This document shows positions 45,495 to 54,318 of a DNA stretch of 64,000 bases, piece after piece. Both the position numbers and the translations under genes were made by a program. Origin of the DNA: Micromonospora sp. ATCC 39149 (GTDB lineage: Bacteria; Actinomycetota; Actinomycetes; Mycobacteriales; Micromonosporaceae); the NCBI RefSeq assembly GCF_000158815.1, contig NZ_GG657738.1, forward strand, positions 4,331,303 to 4,395,302, given 5' to 3'. The number at the start of each line of letters is the position of its first letter. Position 1 is the first letter of the stretch. The notes under the pieces were generated by a model, which made no database searches, was not told the DNA's origin, and saw only the letters and a list, made by a program, of their open reading frames with translations.

Positions 45495-46556
45495 GTGACG
45501 GTGCGCTTCATGGCACGGACCCTGCGAGGGCTGGAGGAGGTGGCCGCCCAGGAGATCGAGGAGCGGGGCCTCGGCCGGGTCGAGCACCGCCGGCACCGCG
45601 AGGTGTGGTTCTCCGCCGCCAGCGCGGAGCCGCGCCTGCTGGATCTGCGTACCGTCGACGACCTGTTCCTGCTCGTCGCCGTCGCCGACGGCGTCGGCCA
45701 CACCAAGGCGGACCTGGCGGCCTTCACCCGGCTGGCCCGGGCGGCGGCGCTGCCGGCGGTGCTGCCGGCCCGCGCCGCCTGCGGCGTGCCCGGGCGGCCG
45801 GCGACCGTGGACGTCGCCGCCTCCTTCCTCGGCCGCCGCAACTACAACCGGTACGACATCGAGGACGCCGTGGGGCGGCACGCGGTGGCCGCGCTCGGGT
45901 TGCGCTACCACTCCCGCCGCGGCGGCGAGGCCCCGCCGGAGGGCGGGCTGTCGCTGCGGGTCACCGTCGAGGGCACCCAGGCGACGCTGGCGGTACGGGT
46001 GGCCGACCGGCCGCTGCACCGGCGGGCCTACAAGCGGTCGTCCACGCCGGGGACCCTGCATCCGCCGCTCGCCGCGGCGCTGGCCTGGCTGGCCGGCATC
46101 CGCCCCGGGATGCTGGTGGCCGATCCGTGCTGCGGCACCGGCACGATCCCCGTGGAGGCAGCCGGGCTGGCACCGGGGGCGGTGCTGTTCGGCTCGGACC
46201 ACGACCCGGAGACGGTCGGCGCGGCCGTCGCCAACTCGGCGGCGTCGGGGGCCCGCGTCACCTGGGCGGTCGCCGACGCCGGACGATTGCCGCTGCGGAC
46301 CGGTCGGGTGGACCGGGTGGTCAGCAATCCGCCCTGGGACCGGCAGGTGCAGGCGCGGGGCGTGCTCGCCGGTGATTCCGGCCGCCTCTTCGCGGAGCTG
46401 CGCCGGGTGACGGTCGACGGCGGGCGGGCGGTACTGCTGCTGCACGAGTTCGCCGACCAGGCCGACCTGGCCCGCGCCGCCGGGTTCGGGGTGGGCGACG
46501 TGCGGCCGGTCAGCCTGTTCGGCGCCCACCCCTCGATCGTCGACCTGCACGGCTGA
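45495..46556 (+). CDS. RNA methyltransferase-like protein (THUMP/UPF0020 type), possible resistance
   Basis: 353 residues from GTG 45495. The N-terminus RFMARTLRGLEEVAAQEIEE resembles the THUMP RNA-binding region of Trm14/RlmL-like enzymes. The C-terminal SAM domain has LVADPCCGTGTIPVEAA and the catalytic VSNPPWDR (NPPW), typical of N2-guanine or N6-adenine methylation. Orthosomycin producers protect themselves by 23S rRNA methylation (AviRa, AviRb), so a resistance role is plausible, but this is not an obvious AviRa/AviRb sequence and tRNA modification is also possible. Converges on the multicopper oxidase with a 4-bp gap. Confidence 0.8.
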   Translation: MTVRFMARTLRGLEEVAAQEIEERGLGRVEHRRHREVWFSAASAEPRLLDLRTVDDLFLLVAVADGVGHTKADLAAFTRLARAAALPAVLPARAACGVPGRPATVDVAASFLGRRNYNRYDIEDAVGRHAVAALGLRYHSRRGGEAPPEGGLSLRVTVEGTQATLAVRVADRPLHRRAYKRSSTPGTLHPPLAAALAWLAGIRPGMLVADPCCGTGTIPVEAAGLAPGAVLFGSDHDPETVGAAVANSAASGARVTWAVADAGRLPLRTGRVDRVVSNPPWDRQVQARGVLAGDSGRLFAELRRVTVDGGRAVLLLHEFADQADLARAAGFGVGDVRPVSLFGAHPSIVDLHG

Positions 46557-46560
46557 GCCC

Positions 46561-48063
46561 TCAGGGCACAACCTCCAGCTGGGCCATCATCCCCAGCGAC
46601 GAGTGCTCCAGGTAGTGGCAGTGGTAGACGTACTGCCCGAGGTACGGCGTGGCGAAGGTGACCTGGATCTTGACAGACCCCTTGGGCGAGACGTAGACGG
46701 TGTCCTTGAGCCCGGCGTCCTCCGGCGCGGGCGGCCCGCCGTCGCGGCCGAGCACCCGGAACGTCACCAGGTGCAGGTGGAACGGATGGTCGAAGGGGAA
46801 CGGATCGGTATCCGCGTTGACCACGTTCCAGATCTCGGTGCTGCCCCGCTTGACCTGTACGTCCACCCGGAGAGGGTCGAACGGTTTGCCGTCCATGAGC
46901 GCGATCGGGGGCCGGGCCGACATGTCGAAGCTCATCGACACGGTGCGCTCCACGGTCGGCGTGCCCATCGGGGGCAGTGCGCGCAGGGTGACCGGCACCC
47001 GGCTGGGGTCGGTGACCGCCCGGGACGACACGTCGAAGCGCAGGATCGGGTTGTCCCCGTCGTAGAGGTAGACCGGCCCGCCGCCTGCGTGCTCGGCGAA
47101 GTCGATCACAATCTCGACCCGCTCCCCGGAGGAGAGCGCCAGCTCGGTGTGACTGGTGGGGGCGGGCAGCAGCCCGCCGTCCGTGGCGATGCGGGTGAGC
47201 GGTTCGCCGCCCAGGTTGAGCCGGAAGACGTGCTTCAGCGCCGCGTTGAGCAGGCGGAACCGGTACCTGCGCGGGGCCACCTCGAAGTAGGGCTGGGCCT
47301 TGCCGTTCGCCAGGATGGTGACCCGGTCGTCCGGGTGGCCGAAGACGAGGGCGCCGGAGTCGTCGAACTGGGCGTTGCGCAGCATGATCGGCACGTCGTA
47401 CTTGCCGGCGGGCAGGCGCAGGTGATGCTCGGCCGGGTCGTCGATCAGATAGAAGCCGTGCAGTCCGCGGTAGACGTGGTCGGCCTCGTAGGCGTGGGTG
47501 TGGTCGTGGTACCAGAGCGTCGCGCCGCGCTGAAGGTTCGGGTAGTCGTAGACCTTCGAGCCGCCCGGCGGGATCAGGTCCATCGGGTGACCGTCGCTGG
47601 TGGCCGGCACGTGCCCGCCGTGCAGGTGCACGTTGGCGTGGGTGTCGAGCCCGTTGGTGTAGGTGATCCGCACGGGCCGGCCCGTGCGGGCCCGGATGGT
47701 GGGGCCGACGAAGGAACCGGCGTAGGTGTAGGCGGGCGTGAGCAGGCCGGGCAGGATCTGCACCTGCGCCGGCCGGATGGGGATCTCGTAGACGTCGATG
47801 CCGTCGCGGCGGGAGACCGGGGTCAGCCGCGGCGGGACGGGCATCGGCTCGGTGAACGGGGTGACCGCGACCGTGGTCGTGCTGACCCGGCTGGGCACCG
47901 GGGCGGCGTGCCCGGCGTGCGGGTTGGCGGGCGACGCCGGTGCCGCCTGGGCGGCCTGCGCGTCCCGTCTGAGGGAGCGTGACATGACGGTGCCTCCGGC
48001 GGCCACGCTGCCGAGGGCGAGCAACTGTCGTCTGTTCAGCACGGGAGAGGTGACCTTGTCCAT
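46561..48063 (-). CDS. Tat-exported multicopper oxidase
   Basis: 500 residues from ATG 48063. Tat-like signal NRRQLLALGSVAAGG, then three cupredoxin domains. All four copper motifs are present: HLHGGH, WYHDHTHAYEADH, HPFHLHLVTF and HCHYLEHSSLGMM. This matches CotA/phenoxazinone-synthase-like laccases. Export suggests work outside the cytoplasmic membrane. It sits between the halogenase and the RNA methyltransferase; its role in orthosomycin formation is unknown and it could be a passenger. Confidence 0.9.
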   Translation of the reverse strand: MDKVTSPVLNRRQLLALGSVAAGGTVMSRSLRRDAQAAQAAPASPANPHAGHAAPVPSRVSTTTVAVTPFTEPMPVPPRLTPVSRRDGIDVYEIPIRPAQVQILPGLLTPAYTYAGSFVGPTIRARTGRPVRITYTNGLDTHANVHLHGGHVPATSDGHPMDLIPPGGSKVYDYPNLQRGATLWYHDHTHAYEADHVYRGLHGFYLIDDPAEHHLRLPAGKYDVPIMLRNAQFDDSGALVFGHPDDRVTILANGKAQPYFEVAPRRYRFRLLNAALKHVFRLNLGGEPLTRIATDGGLLPAPTSHTELALSSGERVEIVIDFAEHAGGGPVYLYDGDNPILRFDVSSRAVTDPSRVPVTLRALPPMGTPTVERTVSMSFDMSARPPIALMDGKPFDPLRVDVQVKRGSTEIWNVVNADTDPFPFDHPFHLHLVTFRVLGRDGGPPAPEDAGLKDTVYVSPKGSVKIQVTFATPYLGQYVYHCHYLEHSSLGMMAQLEVVP

Positions 48064-48142
48064 GTGACGGGCCGGAGTCGGTGGCGCTGCCCCTGCTCAG
48101 CCGCCGGCACCGGATGCCGGATGTTGGTGGGAGGGTTGAGCA

Positions 48143-48174
48143 GCCCCCGGACCGGCGCGGTCCGGGCCGGGGGC
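48143..48174 (-). terminator. GC hairpin after the halogenase gene
   Basis: GCCCCCGGACC pairs with GGTCCGG and, after a short bulge, with GGGGC. It lies 17 bp past the halogenase stop and upstream of the oxidase start, so the oxidase probably has its own promoter. Confidence 0.55.
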
Positions 48175-48190
48175 CACCAGGGGTGGAACC

Positions 48191-49669
48191 TCAGGCAGAC
48201 TGCTCTGCCGCCGCCTGCGTGTCGGCCGGCTTGGCCCGGCGGATCCCCAGTCGCGGGGTGGTGACCAGGTAGAGGCCGGTTGCCGAGTCGAAGAGGTCGT
48301 GGCTGTCGAGCTTGCCCGGCGCCTCGCTGACCGGGGCGCTCGGCGTGCGCGCGTCGGCCATCCGGCGGGCCTCCTCGGCGGCCAGGAAGAGCTGCCGGAC
48401 GGAGTTGTCCTGCTCCGCCGGTGCCGCCGCCGCGGTGCTGTCGTGCCGTCCCTCCGCCGCGTCGTCCAGGTCGGCGAGGCCGGCGACGAGCTGGGCGAAG
48501 GCGCGGGCCCCGTCTACCTTCTCGTACTCGGGTTCGCCGCTGTCGTGCACCAGCGCGTCGGCCAGGCCGAAGTATGCCCTCTTGCCGGCCTGCTGCTGGT
48601 AGACGCCGGCGACGAGGGTGAACAGGCGCTGGTAGGCGTTGCGGTAGAGGGACTCGTAGAACGCCCGCGCCTCCTCCTCGGTGACGTCACCGTGGATGGT
48701 GGCCAGGATGGACGCCGAGGCGAGCATGCCGCTGTAGAGGGCGAGGTGCACGCCGGTGGACAGCAGTGGGTCCAGGAAGCAGGCGGAGTCGCCGGCCGCG
48801 AAGTAGCCGGGCCCGCAGAAGCTGTCGGAGATGTACGAGAAGTCCTGCTCCACCCGCACGCCCGGCTGGTACGTCCCGTTCGCCGTCAGGCCGCGCACGG
48901 TCGGGGACTCCTGTACCAGTGCGGCGAGCATGTCCTCCAGCGAGGCGTGCTCCTTGCGCCGCTCCAGGAAGCGGCTCTGGTGGCAGACGAAGCCGATGCT
49001 GTACCGGTCGCCGCGCAGCGGAATGACCCAGTACCAGCCGTCGGGCGCGGAGATGACGTTGATCCCGCCGGAGGGAGAGTTCGGCAGCAGCGAGCCACCC
49101 TGCCAGTAGCCCCAGATGGCCACGTTCTTGAACGTCTCGGTGGGGCGCCGGTGCTTGAAGTGCTGGGACGGGATCAGCCCGGCCCGGCCGGACGCGTCGA
49201 CCACGTAGTCGAAATCGATGGTGCGGACCTCACCCGACTCGGGGTCGAACCACTCGGCGGCGGTGGCCCGCTCACCGTCGAACAACACCCGCTTGACAGC
49301 CGCGCCCTGGATGATCTTGGCGCCCTGCTTGCCGGCGTTGTTGAGCAGGACGTGGTCGAAGTCGTCCCGGTCGACCTGCCAGGACCGCACGCCCGGACCG
49401 AAGATCTTGGCCCAGTCGATGGCCCAGTCCTCGTTGCCCCAGCGCAGCAGGACCCCGTTCTTCTGCGGGTAGCCCCGCGAGTCGACCTCGTCGAGAGCGC
49501 CCACGAAATCGACGATGGTGCGGCACGAGGACGCGATCGACTCGCCGATGTGGTATCGCGGGAACGTCTCCTTTTCCAGGAGCGTCACCGACAGCCCCGA
49601 TCGGGCGAGCAGCGCGGCGGCCGTGGATCCGGCCGGACCTCCACCGATGACTAGGATCTTGCTGGACAT
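48191..49669 (-). CDS. FAD-dependent halogenase
   Basis: 492 residues from ATG 49669. Flavin motif ILVIGGGPAGSTAAALLARSG at the N-terminus, the halogenase hallmark WxWxIP present as GWYWVIPL, and FLDPLLSTGVHLAL near residue 300. Family length and layout match ACP- or free-phenol-acting halogenases of aromatic polyketides such as AviH. It would add chlorine to the isoeverninic or orsellinic ring, giving the dichlorinated ester of orthosomycins; a flavin reductase is needed but not present here. Likely controlled by CTAG-box B, 146 bp upstream. Confidence 0.92.
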   Translation of the reverse strand: MSSKILVIGGGPAGSTAAALLARSGLSVTLLEKETFPRYHIGESIASSCRTIVDFVGALDEVDSRGYPQKNGVLLRWGNEDWAIDWAKIFGPGVRSWQVDRDDFDHVLLNNAGKQGAKIIQGAAVKRVLFDGERATAAEWFDPESGEVRTIDFDYVVDASGRAGLIPSQHFKHRRPTETFKNVAIWGYWQGGSLLPNSPSGGINVISAPDGWYWVIPLRGDRYSIGFVCHQSRFLERRKEHASLEDMLAALVQESPTVRGLTANGTYQPGVRVEQDFSYISDSFCGPGYFAAGDSACFLDPLLSTGVHLALYSGMLASASILATIHGDVTEEEARAFYESLYRNAYQRLFTLVAGVYQQQAGKRAYFGLADALVHDSGEPEYEKVDGARAFAQLVAGLADLDDAAEGRHDSTAAAAPAEQDNSVRQLFLAAEEARRMADARTPSAPVSEAPGKLDSHDLFDSATGLYLVTTPRLGIRRAKPADTQAAAEQSA

Positions 49670-49814
49670 CGAGCTCCAATCCGAGAATCTGTGTCTGTCC
49701 GCTCGGCACGGGCCGGCCCGTCGACCATCGCCAGACAGGGGAATGGACGGATTCCGGATCGCGAAAAGAATGTTAGGTCGCCGGTGAATTCAGCTCTACC
49801 GTCGACGAGGAACC

Positions 49815-49830
49815 CTAGGAAATCCGCTAG
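49815..49830. promoter_or_regulatory. CTAG-box B upstream of the halogenase
   Basis: CTAGGAAATCCGCTAG matches the PimM operator consensus at 13 of 16 positions and has CTAG at both ends. It overlaps the stop codon of the MFS gene and lies 146 bp ahead of the halogenase start. Confidence 0.5.
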
Positions 49831-51419
49831 TAGTTCGGCGCGCGCCCGCTGCTGGCGGCGGGCGCGGCGACGTCGCGCGCCGGTTCGGGTGCCACCGGTG
49901 CCGACGTCAACGGGGTGACCCGGCGCAGGAACCACGCCGCCGCGACGCAGATCAGCCCCGCCAGCACGGTCATCAGGAAGGCCCACCGGGTGCCGGAGGC
50001 CACCGCGTGCATGAAGTGGACACGGACGGCCCGGGGGAGTTGGGCCAGCCCGGCGGCGTCCAGCCGCGCGGAGTGGCCGAGGAGGTCAGCCACGTCGGCG
50101 ACCCCCCGATCGGCCAGCGCCGACTGCACCCGCACGGAGAACAGCGAGACCGTCGCCGACGCCCCCACCGCCCCACCGATGGTGCGGAAGAGCGTGGACG
50201 TGGAGGCGGCCACCCCGAGGTTCCTCATCTCCACGCTGCTCAGCGCCACCATCAGGCTGGTCTGCATGAGCAGCCCCAGCCCTGCGCCGAAGCCGACCAT
50301 GGGGATCGCGGTGACCGTCCGGCTGGTGCCCACGTCCATCAGGGCGAAGAGCAGCAGGCTCAGGGTCATCAGCGCCGCACCGGCGAGCATCAGCAGCCGG
50401 TAGGAACGCCCGCCGCTCATCAGGCGACCCCCGACCACGTTGACCGCCGCCATGGACAGCAGCAGGGGCAGCAGCAACAGGCCGGAGTCGGACGCGGAGG
50501 CACCCTGCACCGCCTGCTGGAACAGGGCCAGGAAGGTCAGCCCCGCGATGAGGGCGAAGCCGACCAGGAAGGCGATGAGGGTGCTCAGGGTGAAGTTCAG
50601 GCTGCGGAACATGGCCAGGGGCACCAACGGCTCGGCCACCCGTCGCTCGACCACCACGAAGAGCGCGCAGGTCAGCACCCCGAGCGCGACCAGCCCCAGG
50701 ATCATCGGAGACGCCCAGGGGTAGGTGATGCCGCCCCAGGTGGTCACCAGCACGACGCACGAACTGACCACGGTGAGCAGGGCAGCACCCGCGTAATCGA
50801 TCCGGGCCTTGGTGTGTCGGCGCGGCAGGTGCATCATCAGCACCACGATGAGCAGCGCGACCGCCCCGATCGGCAGGTTGATGTAGAAGCACCAGCGCCA
50901 GCCGAGCTCATCGGTGATCAGGCCGCCGACGAGCGGGCCCGCCACCATGGTCAGGCCCATGGTCGCCGACATGATGCCCTGGTACTTGGGCAGGTCAGGG
51001 CCGGCGAGAACCTCCACCATGATGGCGAACGCGCAGACCATCAGGCCGCCCGCGCCGAGCCCGTGCACGGCCCGGAAGACGGTCAGCTGGGTGATGCTCT
51101 GCGCCATGCCGGACAGCAGCGACCCGGCCAGGAACACGACCAGCGTGGCCACGAAGACCACCTTGCCGCCGTACATGTCGGCGAGCTTGCCCCAGACCGG
51201 CGTGGAGGCGGCCGTGGCCAGCGTGTACGAGGTGATCACCCAGGAGAGCGTGCTGAGGCCGCCCAACTCGCCGACCACGGTGGGCAGTGCGGTGCCGATG
51301 ATGGTGTTGTCGAGGGTGGCCAGCACCATCGGGATCATCACCGCGACCAACGCGACCATGGCGCGGCGACGTGGCAGGCGGGCTGGGGGTGCTGCGGCCG
51401 CGGGCCGGCTCTGCGACAT
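49827..51419 (-). CDS. MFS drug exporter, DHA2 family (14 TM)
   Basis: 530 residues from ATG 51419; the frame extends upstream but without a membrane-protein start. Fourteen TM helices, opening MVALVAVMIPMVLATLDNTIIGTALPTV (motif D1 LDNTIIGTALP), then GKLADMYGGKVVF (motif A) and LGWRWCFYINLPIGAVAL, all DHA2/QacA-type hallmarks. Probably exports the finished orthosomycin or an intermediate. Its downstream end overlaps CTAG-box B. Confidence 0.93.
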   Translation of the reverse strand: MSQSRPAAAAPPARLPRRRAMVALVAVMIPMVLATLDNTIIGTALPTVVGELGGLSTLSWVITSYTLATAASTPVWGKLADMYGGKVVFVATLVVFLAGSLLSGMAQSITQLTVFRAVHGLGAGGLMVCAFAIMVEVLAGPDLPKYQGIMSATMGLTMVAGPLVGGLITDELGWRWCFYINLPIGAVALLIVVLMMHLPRRHTKARIDYAGAALLTVVSSCVVLVTTWGGITYPWASPMILGLVALGVLTCALFVVVERRVAEPLVPLAMFRSLNFTLSTLIAFLVGFALIAGLTFLALFQQAVQGASASDSGLLLLPLLLSMAAVNVVGGRLMSGGRSYRLLMLAGAALMTLSLLLFALMDVGTSRTVTAIPMVGFGAGLGLLMQTSLMVALSSVEMRNLGVAASTSTLFRTIGGAVGASATVSLFSVRVQSALADRGVADVADLLGHSARLDAAGLAQLPRAVRVHFMHAVASGTRWAFLMTVLAGLICVAAAWFLRRVTPLTSAPVAPEPARDVAAPAASSGRAPNY

Positions 51420-51654
51420 GAGCCCTGCTCTCTCACCGGAAGTTGGCGCCTTCGTGAACCCGGCCCGGCTCGCGGGCCGGCTGGCAGCCTCGCCGACGTT
51501 AGGGGGACAAAACGGTGGAGTCAAGCAGTTCGCATCGGCGGGCGACGATCCCGAAGAGCTTCGGTGGAAGGTGTCCGGGATGGGTCCGCCGGCCGAACGG
51601 GGCGATCCTGCCGGTCCGGGCCGGGCGTCGCTGCCGGCCCGCCGGAAAGTACTA

Positions 51655-51670
51655 CTAGTAACCTCCCTAT
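51655..51670. promoter_or_regulatory. CTAG-box C in divergent MFS / GDP-sugar promoter
   Basis: CTAGTAACCTCCCTAT, a weak member (11 of 16) that resembles box E (CTAGT-N5-CCCTAT). It lies in the 379-bp gap between the divergent MFS and GDP-mannose dehydratase genes, 129 bp before the latter. No other gene or RNA is apparent in the gap. Confidence 0.3.
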
Positions 51671-51798
51671 ATTGCTTTCCGGGTCGCTGAATCCGCTTGG
51701 AGATTCGCGTACCGTGAGCGCGGTAGCGGGAGATCCGACCCCATTTCGAACGGGCGGATCTTTGGTCCGCCATCGGCGCGAGGTCACGCCTCGGCCAG

Positions 51799-52863
51799 GT
51801 GGCTTCACGGCTGGAGACTACCCTGACACGGCGGGCGCTGATCACTGGAATTACCGGCCAGGACGGCACGTATCTCGCGGAGCACCTGCTTCAGTCCGGA
51901 TACGAGGTATTTGGATTGGTGCGCGGGCAGACCGCGCCCTCGGTCCGCAGCCTTCGGCAACCTGATCCAGCGGTCAAGCTGATCAGCGGCGACCTTCTGG
52001 ATCAGACGAGCCTGGTGGCGGCGATCGAACGCGCGGCGCCGGACGAGGTCTACAACCTCGGCGCGCTGTCGTACGTGCCGGTGTCGTGGCGGCAGTCCAC
52101 CACGACGGCGGAGGTCACCGGCATGGGTGTGCTCCGCATGCTCGAAGCCTTGCGGATCGTGGGGGGCCTGTCGGATTCCCGCAGTCCCGCAGCCGGTCAG
52201 CCGCGCTTTTATCAGGCGTCTTCGTCGGAGATGTTCGGCAAGGTGCGGGAGCCCGTCCAGAATGAGCTGACCCCGTTCCATCCGCGTAGCCCGTACGGCG
52301 CGGCCAAGGCGTTCGGGCATTACATGGTGCAGAACTACCGTGAGTCGTACGGCATGTATGCCGTCTCCGGCATTCTGTTCAACCACGAATCACCGGTGCG
52401 TGGTCCCGAGTTCGTCACCCGCAAGGTGTCGCTGGGCGTGGCGGCGGTGAAGCTGGGCATTCGCAGCTCGCTTCGCCTGGGCAACCTCTCGGCCGAGCGG
52501 GACTGGGGCTTCGCGGGCGACTACGTGCGGGGCATGGTCCTGATGCTGGCCCAGGACGAGCCGGAGGACTACGTCCTCGGCACGGGGGTCACGCACAGCG
52601 TCCGCGAGCTGGTCGAGGCGGCCTTCGCCCACGTGGGCCTCAACTGGCGGGACCACGTGGTGGTGGACGAGTCGCTCATCCGGCCCGCCGAGGTCGAGCT
52701 GCTCTGCGCGGATCCGACGAAGGCCCGCCAGCGGCTCGGCTGGAAACCCTCCGTCTCCTTCGAGGAGATGGTCGCCATGATGGTCGACAGCGATCTGCGC
52801 CTGTTGGCGGACACGGACGGGTCTTCCCACGCCTTTTCCGCCGAACTGGCCGAGCTGTGGTGA
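51799..52863 (+). CDS. GDP-mannose 4,6-dehydratase
   Basis: 354 residues; start at GTG 51799 is the best available, though the ribosome site is weak. GDP-mannose dehydratase features: RALITGITGQDGTYLAEHL, YNLGALSYVPVSW, ASSSEMFGKV, YGAAK and LFNHESPVRGPEFVTRK. Produces GDP-4-keto-6-deoxymannose, a precursor for D-rhamnose or L-fucose-type sugars or, in this cluster, possibly for one of the mannose-derived units. Its stop overlaps the start of the 2,3-dehydratase gene. Confidence 0.9.
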   Translation: MASRLETTLTRRALITGITGQDGTYLAEHLLQSGYEVFGLVRGQTAPSVRSLRQPDPAVKLISGDLLDQTSLVAAIERAAPDEVYNLGALSYVPVSWRQSTTTAEVTGMGVLRMLEALRIVGGLSDSRSPAAGQPRFYQASSSEMFGKVREPVQNELTPFHPRSPYGAAKAFGHYMVQNYRESYGMYAVSGILFNHESPVRGPEFVTRKVSLGVAAVKLGIRSSLRLGNLSAERDWGFAGDYVRGMVLMLAQDEPEDYVLGTGVTHSVRELVEAAFAHVGLNWRDHVVVDESLIRPAEVELLCADPTKARQRLGWKPSVSFEEMVAMMVDSDLRLLADTDGSSHAFSAELAELW

Positions 52864-54314
52864 GCGATTCGTCGCCCGACCCGAAGGTCCGCGCCGACGG
52901 GCCGTTGCTGACCCGGGACGCGGGCCCGCACCGGCCCGGCCCGGTCGACGGCGGCTCGTGGTCGGCGTTGCACGCCGAGGGGGTCCGGCCGGACTTCCTC
53001 TCCTGGTTCGCCGAGCGGACCCGGTCGACCTACTGCCGGGTGGACCGCGTGCCGCTGGACCGGCTGCCCGGGTGGGCGTTCGACCCGGTGACCGGCAACC
53101 TCGGGCACGAGAGCGGCCGGTTCTTCGTGATCGAGGGGCTGCACGTCCAGACCACCTACGGCGCGGTGCGCGAATGGCACCAGCCGATCATCAACCAGCC
53201 GGAGATCGGCATCCTCGGCATGCTCGTCAAGGTCGTCGACGGGACACCGTACTGCCTGCTCCAGGCCAAGGTGGAGCCCGGCAACATCAACGTCATGCAG
53301 CTCTCGCCGACGGTGCAGGCCACCCGGAGCAACTACACCCGGGTGCACCGTGGCGGCGGCACGAAGTACCTCGACTACTTCACCCGCCCGGGGGCCGGTC
53401 GGGTGCTGGTTGACGTCCTGCAGTCGGAGCAGGGCTCCTGGTTCCTGCGCAAGCGCAACCGGAACATGGTGGTCCAGGTCGACGAGGACGTGCCGGCCGG
53501 CGACTACCACCGGTGGCTCCCGCTGCGCGAACTGCTCGCGCTGCTGCGGGTGGACGGCCTGGTCAACATGGACACGCGTACGGTGCTGTCATGTCTGCCC
53601 TCGGCCTTCTACGCCGCGGCCCAGGAGACCGAGGCGCCGTCGTCGCCGGCGGTGGCGGCGATCGTGCGCTCGGCGGCGGGCGCCCCCGGCCGCCACGACC
53701 TGGTGTCGGTGTTGAGCTGGTTCACCGGGGCCAAGGGCCGGCACGAGATGACCGTGCGGCGGGTGCCGCTACGAGGGCTGCCGGACTGGCGGCACACCGC
53801 GGACGGGATCGCGCGGGACGACGGCCGGCACTTCTCCGTGGTCGGCGTCACGGTGCGCATCGACAACCGCGAGGTGACCGGGTGGAGTCAGCCGCTGTTG
53901 TATCCGCGGCACCGGGGCGTGGTCGCCTTCCTGGTCAAGGAAATCGACGGAGTGGCGCACCTGCTGGTGCACGCGCGCTACCAGGCGGGGCTGCTCGACG
54001 CGATGGAGATGGGCCCAACGGTGCAGTGCATCCCGGACAACCAGCCCGGCCCCCGACCACTGTTCCTGGCCGAGGTGCTGGAAGCCGCCCCCGAGCGTGT
54101 CCTCTACGACACCGTGCTCACCGAGGAGGGCGGGCGATTCTACCGGTCGGAGAACCGTTACCTCCTGGTCGACGCCGGCGACGACTTCCCGACCGAGGTG
54201 CCGGACGAGTTCTGCTGGGTGACGGTGCGCCAGCTGGAGGCCCTGCTCCGGCACGGCTACTACCTCAACATCGAGGCCCGCAGCTTGCTGGCCTGCCTGC
54301 GCAGCCTGTGGTGA
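52860..54314 (+). CDS. NDP-hexose 2,3-dehydratase
   Basis: 484 residues; two GTG codons in a row (52857, 52860) and the second overlaps the previous stop. Two homologous halves of about 200 residues each are visible: LSWFAERTRSTYCRVDRVPL ... QLSPTVQATRSNY in the first and LSWFTGAKGRHEMTVRRVPL ... EMGPTVQCIPDNQ in the second. This is the internal duplication of EvaA/TylCVI-type enzymes that remove the 2-hydroxyl. With the next two genes it makes a 2,6-dideoxysugar, D-olivose by context. Confidence 0.93.
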   Translation: MSDSSPDPKVRADGPLLTRDAGPHRPGPVDGGSWSALHAEGVRPDFLSWFAERTRSTYCRVDRVPLDRLPGWAFDPVTGNLGHESGRFFVIEGLHVQTTYGAVREWHQPIINQPEIGILGMLVKVVDGTPYCLLQAKVEPGNINVMQLSPTVQATRSNYTRVHRGGGTKYLDYFTRPGAGRVLVDVLQSEQGSWFLRKRNRNMVVQVDEDVPAGDYHRWLPLRELLALLRVDGLVNMDTRTVLSCLPSAFYAAAQETEAPSSPAVAAIVRSAAGAPGRHDLVSVLSWFTGAKGRHEMTVRRVPLRGLPDWRHTADGIARDDGRHFSVVGVTVRIDNREVTGWSQPLLYPRHRGVVAFLVKEIDGVAHLLVHARYQAGLLDAMEMGPTVQCIPDNQPGPRPLFLAEVLEAAPERVLYDTVLTEEGGRFYRSENRYLLVDAGDDFPTEVPDEFCWVTVRQLEALLRHGYYLNIEARSLLACLRSLW

Positions 54315-54318
54315 CCCG

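Noticed and set aside
46603..47982. A 459-codon plus-strand frame across the multicopper oxidase
   Set aside because: Shadow of the oxidase; copper-binding motifs are all on the minus strand.
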